Below the pieces are notes generated by a model that saw only the letters and a list, made by a program, of their open reading frames with translations, did not search any database and was not told where the DNA came from. From the NCBI RefSeq assembly GCF_901827175.1, contig NZ_LR594663.1, positions 124,001 through 188,000 of the forward strand: a DNA stretch of 64,000 nt, read 5' to 3'. Positions 1 to 8,591 of the stretch are shown piece after piece. The stretch's first letter is position 1. The number at the start of each line of letters is the position of its first letter. A program made the translations under genes and the position numbers. This DNA is from Variovorax sp. RA8 (lineage in GTDB: Bacteria; Pseudomonadota; Gammaproteobacteria; Burkholderiales; Burkholderiaceae_C).

Positions 1-1626
1 CATCTGGGCGCCGACGCGTCCGCAGCGGTCTTCGATGCCGACATGCAGCTGGTGGCGCAGGGCAACGACATCCCCACGATGCTCGGCTCGGCGGTCATCT
101 CTACGAAGGTCTCCGTCGAAGCCATCGGCCGCGACAAGCTGCGCCCGGGCGACGTGATCATCAGCAACGATGCCTACCTCGGCGGCGGCAACCACCAGCC
201 CGATGTCCAGGTGACCCGGCCCGTGTTCGTCGGCGAGGAGCTCGTTGCCTTCGTGATGACGAGGGGCCACTGGACCGACATCGGCGGACAGGCCCCGGGC
301 AGCTACACGCTGAACACCTGGGACATCTACGGCGAGGGCATCCGCATCCCGCCGGTGCTGCTCTACAGGAACGACGAGATCGTGCAGGACGTGCAAACGA
401 TGATCGTGCAGAACACGCGCGACCCCGAAGGCCGGCTGCTGGACATCCAGGCGCAGTACGCAGGCACCTTCGTCGGCGACCAGCGCATGCAGTCGCTCGC
501 GGCCAAGTACGGGAAGGCGGCACTGCGCGACGCCATGCGCCGCTCGCTCGATCATTCTGAGGCGCTGATGCGCGAAGCCATCCGGGGCATCCCCGACGGC
601 GTGTACGAGGCGCAGGATTTCGCCGAAGGCGTCGAGGCGCCGGGCTGGTCCGGCGCACCGGTTGCGCTGAAGGTGAAGGTCACTGTCTCCGGCGACCGGA
701 TCCATTTCGACTACACCGGCACGGGTGCCCAGGCGCGCGGCGGCATCAACTGCCCGCTGGCGGTCACCTGCAACAGCACGTGGTTCACCGTCAAGGCGCT
801 GACGGACGTCTCGATTCCCATCAACCAGGGCTGCTACCGCCCGGTGACCATCGAGGCGCCGCTCGGGAGCATCGTCAACTGCCAGTTCCCCGCTTCGGTG
901 GTCAGCGGCAACACGGAGACGTCCCCGCGCGTGATCGATCTGTGCCTCAAGGCCCTGTCGAAAGCCGTGCCTGAACGGGTGATCGGGCAGAGCAACTGCG
1001 CCGCATGCTCCGGCGTCTTCGGCGGGCGCGATCCGGTGGAGCAGCGCGTGCGACGCACCGGCAGGGAGTTCGTCAGCATGGTCGAGCCGCACGGCGGCGG
1101 CATGGGCGCGCGCGCCACCCGCGACGGCATCAGCGGCATCCGCGTCTACGTGGGCAACGCCGGTTCGCTGCCGGTGGAGTTCATCGAGCAGACGATGCCG
1201 CTGGTGGTGGAGGACTGGGCGCTGATACCCGACAGCGGCGGGGCAGGGCGGTACCGCGGGGGCCTCACGGCGAGGCGCACCTATCGGGTGGAGTTCGAGG
1301 AGGCCACGTTCACTGTCGCGGGCGAGCGCGGCAAGGCCGCGCCCGAAGGCTATTTCGGTGGGGGCCCCGGCGCACTGTTCGACTGTCGCATCCTGAGTCC
1401 GGACGGCGGCGCGCGCACGCTGCCGCCCAAGGGCGCCACGGCCATCGTCCATCGCGGCGACCGGGTAGTGATTCAGCCGGCCGGAAGCGGCGGCTACGGG
1501 GAACCCAGGTCCCGGCCGGCGGAAGACGTGTTCAGTGACGTGCTCGACGGCTACGTGACGCCGCGCGCGGCGCGAGAGCTCTATGGCGCCGACCTGCCGC
1601 AGCCCGTGGAGCTCAAGCATGCATGA
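1..1626 (+). CDS. hydantoinase B/oxoprolinase family protein (5' end outside window)
   Basis: The reading frame is open from base 1, and the first residues already match the HyuB fold (FDAD.QLVAQG, then P.MLGS), so the true start lies upstream. HyuB proteins pair with HyuA for ATP-dependent opening of cyclic amides such as N-methylhydantoin or 5-oxoproline. Family hallmarks seen here are the NDAYLGGGNHQPDVQV stretch, NCPLAVTCNSTWF, SGNTETSPRVID, EPHGGGMGAR and the C-terminal GGGGYG-like loop (GSGGYGEP). Family members are usually about 550-600 residues, so only a short N-terminal piece is missing. It overlaps the next gene by 8 bp and heads the operon as seen here. HyuA would be expected just upstream, outside the window. 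The substrate is unknown. Confidence 0.93.
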   Translation, partial: HLGADASAAVFDADMQLVAQGNDIPTMLGSAVISTKVSVEAIGRDKLRPGDVIISNDAYLGGGNHQPDVQVTRPVFVGEELVAFVMTRGHWTDIGGQAPGSYTLNTWDIYGEGIRIPPVLLYRNDEIVQDVQTMIVQNTRDPEGRLLDIQAQYAGTFVGDQRMQSLAAKYGKAALRDAMRRSLDHSEALMREAIRGIPDGVYEAQDFAEGVEAPGWSGAPVALKVKVTVSGDRIHFDYTGTGAQARGGINCPLAVTCNSTWFTVKALTDVSIPINQGCYRPVTIEAPLGSIVNCQFPASVVSGNTETSPRVIDLCLKALSKAVPERVIGQSNCAACSGVFGGRDPVEQRVRRTGREFVSMVEPHGGGMGARATRDGISGIRVYVGNAGSLPVEFIEQTMPLVVEDWALIPDSGGAGRYRGGLTARRTYRVEFEEATFTVAGERGKAAPEGYFGGGPGALFDCRILSPDGGARTLPPKGATAIVHRGDRVVIQPAGSGGYGEPRSRPAEDVFSDVLDGYVTPRAARELYGADLPQPVELKHA

Positions 1627-2788
1627 GAAGGCGCTTCCACTCGAGGGAATCTGCGTCGTGGAGATCGGCCACAGCCTTGCCGCGCCCTATGCGGGCCTGA
1701 TCTTCGCGCACCTGGGTGCCCGCGTCGTGAAGATCGAGAACGCCTCGGGCGGCGACTATGCGCGTGGCTGGGGCCCGCCCTTCATCGACGGCGCTTCGGC
1801 GCTTTTCCACGCCATCAACCACGGCAAGGAAAGCATCAGCGCGGACTTCAATGACAGCGAATGTATCGACCGCATCCGGGAGTTCATCGTCGCCAATGCG
1901 CACGTCGTCATCCAGAACCTCAAGCCGGGCAACCTCGAGCGGCATCGCCTGGGCGCGCAGGACCTCACGCAGCTCAGTCCCTCGCTCATCTACTGCAACA
2001 TGGGCGCCTTCGGCGCGACGGGCCCGCTGCGCGACAAGCCTGGCTACGACCCCCTGGTGCAGGCCTACAGCGGCATGATGAGCATCGTCGGCCACGATGC
2101 GGACGCCCCCAGCCGTGTGCCGGTGTCCATCAACGACATGGGCACTGGCATGTGGGCCGTCATCGGCGTGCTCGCGGCGCTCCGCGGCCCCGGGCGCGCA
2201 GCGCCGCGCGGCCGCATCATCGACGTGTCGCTCTACGAGACGGCGCTCGCCTGGATGACAGTGCCCCTGTCGGACTGCCTGGCCGGCGGCAAGCAGCCGG
2301 CGCGCATGGGCTCGGGAAGTCCCAACATCGTGCCGTACCAGGTCTTCGATTGCTCGGACGAAGCGATCCTGGTCGCGGCAGGCAACGACACCCTGTACCG
2401 GCGTCTTTGCACGACCATGGACCTGCCCGAACTGGCGCATGACACCCGGTTCGCCACCAACGGGGCCCGCGTCTCGAATCGGGAGGAACTGATCCTGTTG
2501 CTCGGTGCCCGTTTCGGCGAGCATCCTGCCGGGCACTGGCTGTCGCTGCTCGAGGCCGAGTCGATCCCGTGCGGACCGCTGCAGCCGGTGGACCGCGTGG
2601 TGGCGAACGAGCAGACCGCAGCGCTGGACATCCTGCGCAAGACCCCCGACGGACGCACGACGACAGTGGCACTGCCGATCTCGTTCGACCGCCGCCGCCC
2701 GCCACTGCCCGGCAACACGCCGGAGCTGGGTCAGCACAACCAGCTGCTTGGCGCCCTGCATTCCACACCTGTCCTGGAGAAACGCTGA
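1619..2788 (+). CDS. CaiB/BaiF (class III) CoA-transferase
   Basis: This 389-residue enzyme moves CoA between acyl-CoA and a free carboxylic acid. The N-terminal block (GICVVEIGHSLAAPYAG, LGARVVKIE) and the central GYDPLVQAYSGMM and MGTGMWA segments are typical of formyl-CoA transferase/alpha-methylacyl-CoA racemase relatives. The chosen ATG at 1619 lies inside the end of the hydantoinase gene (8-bp overlap, translational coupling) and gives the normal N-terminus. An in-frame ATG at 1583 would add twelve residues unlike the family. The gene is followed without a gap by an enoyl-CoA hydratase, so it probably activates the pathway acid. The exact donor and acceptor cannot be read from sequence. 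Confidence 0.93.
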   Translation: MHEKALPLEGICVVEIGHSLAAPYAGLIFAHLGARVVKIENASGGDYARGWGPPFIDGASALFHAINHGKESISADFNDSECIDRIREFIVANAHVVIQNLKPGNLERHRLGAQDLTQLSPSLIYCNMGAFGATGPLRDKPGYDPLVQAYSGMMSIVGHDADAPSRVPVSINDMGTGMWAVIGVLAALRGPGRAAPRGRIIDVSLYETALAWMTVPLSDCLAGGKQPARMGSGSPNIVPYQVFDCSDEAILVAAGNDTLYRRLCTTMDLPELAHDTRFATNGARVSNREELILLLGARFGEHPAGHWLSLLEAESIPCGPLQPVDRVVANEQTAALDILRKTPDGRTTTVALPISFDRRRPPLPGNTPELGQHNQLLGALHSTPVLEKR

Positions 2789-3604
2789 ATGTCGATACTT
2801 GGAACGGACCTCTCCGCCCCCTTGGAAGCCATCGCCTTGTCCTCGCCCTTCGAAGGGTTGCTGGTCGTTCAACTCGACCGACCCTCCGTGGCCAACGCCA
2901 TCAACACGCAGATGGGGCGCGAGCTGATCGCCGTGTTCAGTTCGCTGGAGGAGTCGCCGGAGGAATATCGCTGCGTGGTGCTCACCGGCGCCGGGGACAA
3001 GGTGTTCTGCGCAGGCGCGGATCTCAAGGAACGCGACCACATGACGGACGCACAGTTCAACACCCAGCACTACCTGTTCGAGCGCATGGTACGGGCGCTC
3101 TACGACTGCCCGGTGCCGATGATCGCTTGCGTGAACGGCGCGGCCATTGCGGGAGGACTGGAACTCGCGCTCGCCTGCGACTTCATCGTGGCATCGGACA
3201 ACGCGAGCTTCGGATTTTCGGAAGTCATGCGCGGTATCATGCCGGGTGGCGGCGGCACGCAGCAGTTGCCGAGGGCGATCGGCGTGCGCCGCGCGAAGGA
3301 GGCCATCTTTACGGGCGAAGCCTTCAGCGCCCAGGACGCGCTGGCCTGCGGGCTCGTCAATCACATCTATCCCCAGGCGAGCCTGCGCGCGGAAACGATG
3401 AAGCTGGTCAAGCGAATCCTGGCCAACGCGCCCATCGCCGTGCGCCAGGCCAAGAAGGCCGTGGCGCACGGCATGCAGATGGACTTGCGTACCGGGCTCT
3501 TCTTCGAGATCGAGGCCTACAACCGGCTCATCTCGACCGAGGACCGGAATGAAGGAATCCGTGCATTCAACGAGAAGCGCTCGCCGCGCTTCGCCGGGAG
3601 GTGA
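2789..3604 (+). CDS. enoyl-CoA hydratase/isomerase family protein
   Basis: A 271-residue crotonase-fold protein that acts on a CoA thioester, most simply hydrating an enoyl-CoA. The oxyanion-hole motif FCAGADLKE, the NGAAIAGGLELALACDF helix and MPGGGGTQQLPR are all present. Glutamates occur in both active-site segments (GLE and SEVMRG). The ATG directly abuts the upstream stop, with GGAGA 8 bases before it. Its position between a CoA-transferase and an HMG-CoA-lyase-like gene suggests the order activation, hydration, C-C cleavage. Isomerase or hydrolase activity within the superfamily cannot be excluded. Confidence 0.92.
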   Translation: MSILGTDLSAPLEAIALSSPFEGLLVVQLDRPSVANAINTQMGRELIAVFSSLEESPEEYRCVVLTGAGDKVFCAGADLKERDHMTDAQFNTQHYLFERMVRALYDCPVPMIACVNGAAIAGGLELALACDFIVASDNASFGFSEVMRGIMPGGGGTQQLPRAIGVRRAKEAIFTGEAFSAQDALACGLVNHIYPQASLRAETMKLVKRILANAPIAVRQAKKAVAHGMQMDLRTGLFFEIEAYNRLISTEDRNEGIRAFNEKRSPRFAGR

Positions 3605-3607
3605 GCG

Positions 3608-4537
3608 ATGCCGGATGAAGGTCACAAGCAGGTGCGGTTGCGTGAGGTCGGCCTGCGCGATGGGCTCCAGGGCATCCCGCAGATTCTGCCCACGGCCGCG
3701 AAGCTCGCGTGGATCGATGCGGAATTCGCTGCCGGCGTGCGCGAGATCGAAGTCTGCTCCTTCGTGCCTGCCAAGCTGATGCCGCAGTTCGCCGATGCTG
3801 CAGACGTCGTGCGACACGCACTCGCCGTCGAGGGCCTGACGGTGGCGGTCCTGGTGCCCAATGTGCGCGGCGCGGAGTCGGCGCTGGAGCTCGGTGTGCA
3901 CAAGCTCAACTACGTGACCTCGGCGAGCGAGCGCCACAACAGGGCGAATGTGCGCCGCAGCCGCGAAGAGTCGCTCGAAGGATTCCGCCAAGTGGCGCGC
4001 CTGGCCGAAGGCACCACGACGACCCTGGTGGGCGGCGTGTCCACCGCCTTCGGATGCACGATCGAGGGTCCCGTCGCGCATCGCCAGGTCATGGACCTCG
4101 TGCAGCGCTACATTGACGCGGGCGCGAGGGAGATCGTGCTGGGCGACACCGTCGGGTATGCCAATCCGAGCGCCATCCGGGAACTGGTTGATCGTGTGCT
4201 GGGCGCCGCCGCCGGCCTCCCCGTGGCCCTGCATCTGCACGACACCCGCGGCCTCGGCCTGGCCAATGTAGTGGCGGGGCTGCAGGCGGGCATTCGAGAT
4301 TTCGACTCCGCGCTGGGCGGAATGGGCGGCTGCCCACATGCGCCGGGTGCCAGCGGGAACATCGTCTCGGAAGACCTCGCGTTCCTGCTGGAGTCGATGG
4401 GCTGGAACAGCGGCATCGACATCCGCAAGCTGGTGCAAGTGCGCGACATCCTGAAGAAGGAACTGCACGAGGTGGAACTGCTTGGCGCGATCGCGAAGGC
4501 GGGGCTGCCCATCGGCTTCGCCGTCGCCGACGCATGA
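3608..4537 (+). CDS. hydroxymethylglutaryl-CoA lyase family protein
   Basis: A 309-residue TIM-barrel lyase of the DRE-TIM/HMGL-like family, which cleaves a 3-hydroxy-3-methylacyl-CoA-type thioester. Visible motifs are the N-terminal LREVGLRDGLQ (catalytic Arg-Asp), the metal-binding HLHDTRG, and GGMGGCPHAPGASGN containing the active-site cysteine loop. The gene follows the enoyl-CoA hydratase by 3 bp, in line with hydration of an enoyl-CoA followed by cleavage to acetyl-CoA and a keto acid. The family includes citramalyl-CoA-type and other lyases, so the natural substrate remains open. Confidence 0.92.
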   Translation: MPDEGHKQVRLREVGLRDGLQGIPQILPTAAKLAWIDAEFAAGVREIEVCSFVPAKLMPQFADAADVVRHALAVEGLTVAVLVPNVRGAESALELGVHKLNYVTSASERHNRANVRRSREESLEGFRQVARLAEGTTTTLVGGVSTAFGCTIEGPVAHRQVMDLVQRYIDAGAREIVLGDTVGYANPSAIRELVDRVLGAAAGLPVALHLHDTRGLGLANVVAGLQAGIRDFDSALGGMGGCPHAPGASGNIVSEDLAFLLESMGWNSGIDIRKLVQVRDILKKELHEVELLGAIAKAGLPIGFAVADA

Positions 4538-4663
4538 TCTAAAGGGGGCAGGTAGGACGCGCCGCAGGTCGGAGCAGGTCCAGGCGACCAATAACTAGCG
4601 CTTTTGGAAACGTTTCAACAACAACGTCCGAGGGGCCGGCGCCATCAAAAGAAGGAGACAGCA

Positions 4664-5680
4664 GTGAAAAAGCCGAACCAGAAACCGCCGGCGGGCTGGG
4701 CCTCGCAGCGGCGCATGCTGTGCGCCTCGGTCCCGGTGCTGGCTATGGCCTCCGGGATGGGGGCGCTGCCTTGCGCCGTCCATGCACAAGCCGACTGGAT
4801 GCCGACAAAGCCGATCAAGATGATCGTTCCGTATCCGCCCGGTGGCGGCTCTGACACGGTGGCGCGCATTGTCGTGCAGGCCTTCGGCAACCGCCTGGGG
4901 CAGCCCATCGTCATCGAGAACCGCGGCGGCGCGAACGGCGCCATCGGAACCGAGCTCGCCTTTGCTGCGGCGCCCGATGGCCATACCTTGCTGATGTCGA
5001 GCGCCGACACGTACTCGATGTATCCGCCGCTGTACCCAAAGGCACGTTTCACCTCTCAGGAGTTCGTCGCGATCTCGCCGTCCGCGAAGGTCAACTTCGT
5101 GATCATGGGGCGCCCCGATCTCCCGGCCAGAACCCTTCCGGAACTGATCGCGCTGGCGAAGAAGTCCCGGCTCACCTATGGCACATGGGGCAACGGCAGC
5201 GGCGCCCACATCGCGATGAGCCTGTTCAGCTCGGTTGCGAACGTCGAGATGATCCATGTGCCGTACCAGGGCGCCGCGCCTGCCGCCCAGGCCGCTATTG
5301 CGGGGCAGGTGGACCTGGCGATGATGCCGATGCACCTGGCAGCGAGTTTCCGCGGCAAGCTCACGGCCTTCGGGGTTGCGGCGAGCCATCGAATCGAGTC
5401 GGTGAAGGACATCCCGACCCTTACCGAGCAAGGCACGCCGGTACTGGCGGATGCGTGGGTCGGAGTGGTTGCGCCCCCAAAGACCCCGCCGGCGATCGCG
5501 GCCACGCTGGCCAGGGCCTTTAGCGAGACGATGGCCGACCCCGAGGTCTCGCGCAGGCTCATCGCCGTCGGGCTGGTTCCATTCATCGCGAGCCGCGAGC
5601 AGTTCGCCGCCTATCTCGCCGAGGACTATGCCTTCTGGGGCAAGACGATCCGTGCCTCGGGCATCAGGATCGAGAACTAG
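4664..5680 (+). CDS. Bug/TctC-family periplasmic solute-binding protein
   Basis: A 338-residue periplasmic binding protein of the tripartite tricarboxylate transporter type. The start is taken as GTG 4664 because AAGGAG lies 7 bases before it and it opens directly into a Lys-rich, then hydrophobic signal peptide ending near HAQA. An in-frame ATG at 4604 would put 20 polar residues ahead of it. Family motifs are KPIKMIVPYPPGGGSDT, GQPIVIENRGGANG and the PDGHTLL box. These proteins bind small organic acids and hand them to TctAB, but no tctA or tctB gene is nearby, as is common for Bug proteins. Confidence 0.93.
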   Translation: MKKPNQKPPAGWASQRRMLCASVPVLAMASGMGALPCAVHAQADWMPTKPIKMIVPYPPGGGSDTVARIVVQAFGNRLGQPIVIENRGGANGAIGTELAFAAAPDGHTLLMSSADTYSMYPPLYPKARFTSQEFVAISPSAKVNFVIMGRPDLPARTLPELIALAKKSRLTYGTWGNGSGAHIAMSLFSSVANVEMIHVPYQGAAPAAQAAIAGQVDLAMMPMHLAASFRGKLTAFGVAASHRIESVKDIPTLTEQGTPVLADAWVGVVAPPKTPPAIAATLARAFSETMADPEVSRRLIAVGLVPFIASREQFAAYLAEDYAFWGKTIRASGIRIEN

Positions 5681-5805
5681 AAGGGATGCCCGTGAGCGAC
5701 ACGTCCCATGAACGCGACCAGGGTGCACCTGTGTCCGCCCGATCCATCCTTTTCCTTTATCGGCGAGCACGGCCTGCCGAGGGCCTACTGAACACGGAAG
5801 CGAAC

Positions 5806-6612
5806 ATGCGAATCTGGCACCAATCCAGCACCGAGATCGACGAGCTCGGTGTCTACAGGACCTCACTGATCGAACACGCCGGGAAGACATTGCCCGCCGA
5901 TGCGGCCATCGAGGTCCACGGTATGCCGCCGGGCCGCTATCGAGGCCGTGCGCCCTCGGCCGCCTTGGGAAATGCCTACGCACACCATCGCATCCTCGAA
6001 CCGGTGCTCACGAACGCTGTGCATGCCGAGCAGAAGGGCTACGACGCTTTCGTTGTCGGCTCGTTCAGCGAGCCGTTCCTGCGCGAGTTGCGCGCCGCGG
6101 TCGACATTCCGGTGGTCTCGCTCACCGAGTCGAGCCTCTTAATCGCATGTTCGCTCGGCCGCTACAGCGCGATCGTGTCGAACGCTCCGACCACCGCGTG
6201 GATGGGGCGCATGTCGGTCGACTCGCACGGGTTGGGCAGCCGCGTGTTGCGGGTGCAGTCCATCGACCCGCCGCTGGAGGAGCCTGCGCTCGCAGCAGGC
6301 TTTCGCGACCCCGCGCCGGTGATCGAGTCCTTCCGCCGGGCCGCGCTGGAGGCAATCGGCGACGGTGCCGATGTGGTGATTCCTGGCGAGGGCATGCTTG
6401 CCGAGCTGCTTTACGTGAATGGCGTCAGGGAGATCGAATCCGCGCCGGTGCTCGACGTGTTCGGTGTGACCTGGGCCTACGCTGCGATGCTGGCGGGGCT
6501 GCGGGCGCGCACGGGGCTGAAGGTCGGCCGCAAGTGGCACTACCGGTGCGACGATCCGCAGCTGGTGCGCGAGCTCGCGCTGGCCGACCGTGAAGAAGGG
6601 CGCGCTGCATGA
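5806..6612 (+). CDS. aspartate/glutamate (hydantoin) racemase family protein
   Basis: A 268-residue protein of the Asp/Glu/hydantoin racemase and maleate isomerase superfamily. The start MRIWHQSS is typical of the group; an upstream ATG at 5686 in the same frame would add 40 unrelated residues. The two halves carry the expected loops: VVGSFSEPF in the first, and VVIPGEGMLAELL plus PVLDVFGVTWAYAAM in the second. The usual catalytic cysteines of two-cysteine racemases are not evident in these loops (SFSE and GEGM instead of xCx), so it may be a decarboxylase- or isomerase-like variant. It overlaps the next gene by 4 bp and sits in an operon with hydantoinase B. Confidence 0.85.
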   Translation: MRIWHQSSTEIDELGVYRTSLIEHAGKTLPADAAIEVHGMPPGRYRGRAPSAALGNAYAHHRILEPVLTNAVHAEQKGYDAFVVGSFSEPFLRELRAAVDIPVVSLTESSLLIACSLGRYSAIVSNAPTTAWMGRMSVDSHGLGSRVLRVQSIDPPLEEPALAAGFRDPAPVIESFRRAALEAIGDGADVVIPGEGMLAELLYVNGVREIESAPVLDVFGVTWAYAAMLAGLRARTGLKVGRKWHYRCDDPQLVRELALADREEGRAA

Positions 6613-7544
6613 GCGCCGCGCCGCCGCGCTGCCCGGTCTACCGCGGGGTGTTCCCGGTGGTTCCAACCATCTTCACGGAAGCGGGAGACCTCGATCTCGA
6701 GGGTCAGAAGCGCTGCCTTGACTTCATGATCGATGCCGGCTCTGACGGCTTGTGCATCCTTGCGAACTTTTCCGAGCAGTTCGTGCTGTCGGACGAGGAG
6801 CGGGAGCAGCTGACCGCCCTGAGCCTCGAACATGTCCGGGGGCGGGTGCCCGTGATCGTCACGACCTCCCATTTCAGCACGAAGGTCTGCGCCGCGCGCG
6901 CTCGACGGGCGCAGGACGCCGGCGCCGCGATGGTGATGGTCATGCCCCCGTACCACGGGGCGACGCTGCGTCCTCCGCAAGAGAAGAGCTTCGAGTTCTT
7001 CGCCCGGCTCTCGGATGCGATATCCATTCCCATCATGGTCCAGGATGCACCGGTGAGTGGCACGACGCTGAGTGCCGCCTGGCTCGCGCGCCTGGCAAGC
7101 GACATCGAGCATGTTGCGTACTTCAAGATCGAGACCCCGGGCGCCGCGTCCAAGCTGCGCGAGCTGGTGCGGCTGGGCGGCGATGCCGTCGTGGGCCCGT
7201 GGGACGGCGAGGAGGCGATCACGTTGATGGCGGACCTCGATGCCGGTGCGACCGGCGCCATGACAGGCGGCGGCTACCCCGACGGACTGCGCCCGATCGT
7301 TCATGCCTACCTGGCCGGGCGGCGGGACGAGGCCATGGCGCAGTACGAACGCTGGCTGCCTCTCATCAACTACGAGAACCGCCAGTGCGGCCTCTCGGCC
7401 TGCAAGGCCCTGATGAAGGAAGGCGGAGTGATCGCGTGCGAGGCGCCGCGCCACCCGCTCGCACCGCTGCATCCGGATACCCGCGCGGGCTTGATCGAAG
7501 TCGCGCGCAGACTGGACCCGCTGGTCCTGCGCTGGGCGCGCTGA
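6609..7544 (+). CDS. dihydrodipicolinate synthase (DapA)/N-acetylneuraminate lyase family protein
   Basis: A 311-residue class I aldolase-type TIM barrel. The Schiff-base lysine is seen in VAYFKIETPG, and the MPPYHG loop lies where the family tyrosine is found. GVFPVVPTIF at the start and GAMTGGGYPDGL near the end fit the superfamily. Members outside lysine synthesis handle 2-keto acids in sugar-acid or hydroxyproline degradation, and this copy is in a catabolic operon rather than with lysine genes. It starts inside the racemase gene (ATGA overlap). The substrate is unknown. Confidence 0.9.
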   Translation: MSAAPPRCPVYRGVFPVVPTIFTEAGDLDLEGQKRCLDFMIDAGSDGLCILANFSEQFVLSDEEREQLTALSLEHVRGRVPVIVTTSHFSTKVCAARARRAQDAGAAMVMVMPPYHGATLRPPQEKSFEFFARLSDAISIPIMVQDAPVSGTTLSAAWLARLASDIEHVAYFKIETPGAASKLRELVRLGGDAVVGPWDGEEAITLMADLDAGATGAMTGGGYPDGLRPIVHAYLAGRRDEAMAQYERWLPLINYENRQCGLSACKALMKEGGVIACEAPRHPLAPLHPDTRAGLIEVARRLDPLVLRWAR

Positions 7545-7570
7545 ATTTCACTCGAACAGAAGGAGACGAC

Positions 7571-8548
7571 ATGACGAACTCGGCACATTCACTCGGGCGC
7601 AGGCAGGTGCTTCTGGCCGGCGCCGGCCTGTGTGCGGCGGGACTGGCCTGCGCCGAGGCCTGGAGCCCCACGCACCCCATCAAGCTGGTGGTCACCTATC
7701 CGCCAGGCGGTGGTGCCGACGTCACTGCGAGAGCCTTCGTGGAGCAGCTGGGCCAGAAGCTCGGGCAGCCGGTCGTCGTGGACAACCGTGGCGGTGCCGG
7801 CGGTGCCATCGGTGCCGAGGTGGTGTACCGCGCCGCGCCGGACGGCTATACCCTCCTCTGGGGCAATGCCGACATCATGACCATCGCGCCGCACCTCTTC
7901 AACAAGCTTGCCTACAAGCCGATGGAGTTCGTCCCGATCGGGCCGACCGCGGCGGTGGCGTTCGTGCTGGTGGGGCGCAACAGCCTCGAGGCCAGGACCT
8001 TTCCGGAGCTGCTGGAGCTTGCCCGCAGGAAGGAGCTGACCTTCGCGTCCTGGGGCAACGGTAGCCCCGGCCATGTCGGCTCGGAGATGTTCAAGACGCT
8101 CGGCAAGGTTCCCGCCACGCTGACGGTACCGTACCAGGGCACCGCGCCCGCGGCGCAGGCCCTATTGGCCGGGCAGGTCGACATGATGTACTTGCCGTCG
8201 CCGCTCTTTCTCGCGATGGAGTCGAGGGTCACGACCTTCGCGGCGGCCGGCAAGAAGCGTTACGACCGCTTCAAGCATGTGCCCACGATGGCCGAGTTCG
8301 GCGTCCCGGTGGACCTGGAGGTCTGGCAGGGACTGTTCGCACCGCCAGGGACACCCGGGCCGGTGATCGAACGATTTGCGAAGGCGCTTGCCGAGGTGAG
8401 CGCCGACCCCGCGATCCGCAAGAAGATCGAGGAACTGGGCGTCGTTCCGCTGGCAGGGAGCCAGGAGGACTTCGCCCGGTCCATTGCGCCCGACGCGGCG
8501 CGCTGGGGGGAGATCATGCGTACTGCGCAGGTCAGGCCGCAGGGATGA
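7571..8548 (+). CDS. Bug/TctC-family periplasmic solute-binding protein
   Basis: The second of three Bug proteins in the operon, 325 residues. The ATG is preceded by AAGGAGA at a good distance and starts a signal peptide with a twin-arginine-like LGRRQVLLAGAG stretch and a cleavage region near GLACAEA. Family motifs include HPIKLVVTYPPGGGAD, GQPVVVDNRGGAGG and PDGYTLLWG. It resembles the 4664 gene closely in overall pattern (FASWGNGSPGHVG versus YGTWGNGSGAHIA), so the two look like paralogues. No membrane transporter genes are adjacent. Confidence 0.93.
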   Translation: MTNSAHSLGRRQVLLAGAGLCAAGLACAEAWSPTHPIKLVVTYPPGGGADVTARAFVEQLGQKLGQPVVVDNRGGAGGAIGAEVVYRAAPDGYTLLWGNADIMTIAPHLFNKLAYKPMEFVPIGPTAAVAFVLVGRNSLEARTFPELLELARRKELTFASWGNGSPGHVGSEMFKTLGKVPATLTVPYQGTAPAAQALLAGQVDMMYLPSPLFLAMESRVTTFAAAGKKRYDRFKHVPTMAEFGVPVDLEVWQGLFAPPGTPGPVIERFAKALAEVSADPAIRKKIEELGVVPLAGSQEDFARSIAPDAARWGEIMRTAQVRPQG

Positions 8549-8591
8549 GTCCTGTCATGGGCGGCACAGAACATTCACGCAAGGAAACATC

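Noticed and set aside
161..658. Open frame on the minus strand inside the hydantoinase gene
   Set aside because: Arg/Ala/Pro-rich composition typical of antisense of GC-rich coding DNA, and no motif. The forward gene explains the region.
1613..4591. 992-codon open frame on the minus strand across three forward genes
   Set aside because: Its length comes from third-position GC bias. The forward strand encodes CoA-transferase, enoyl-CoA hydratase and lyase with catalytic motifs in place. The minus product (His/Arg/Gln-rich) has no domain.
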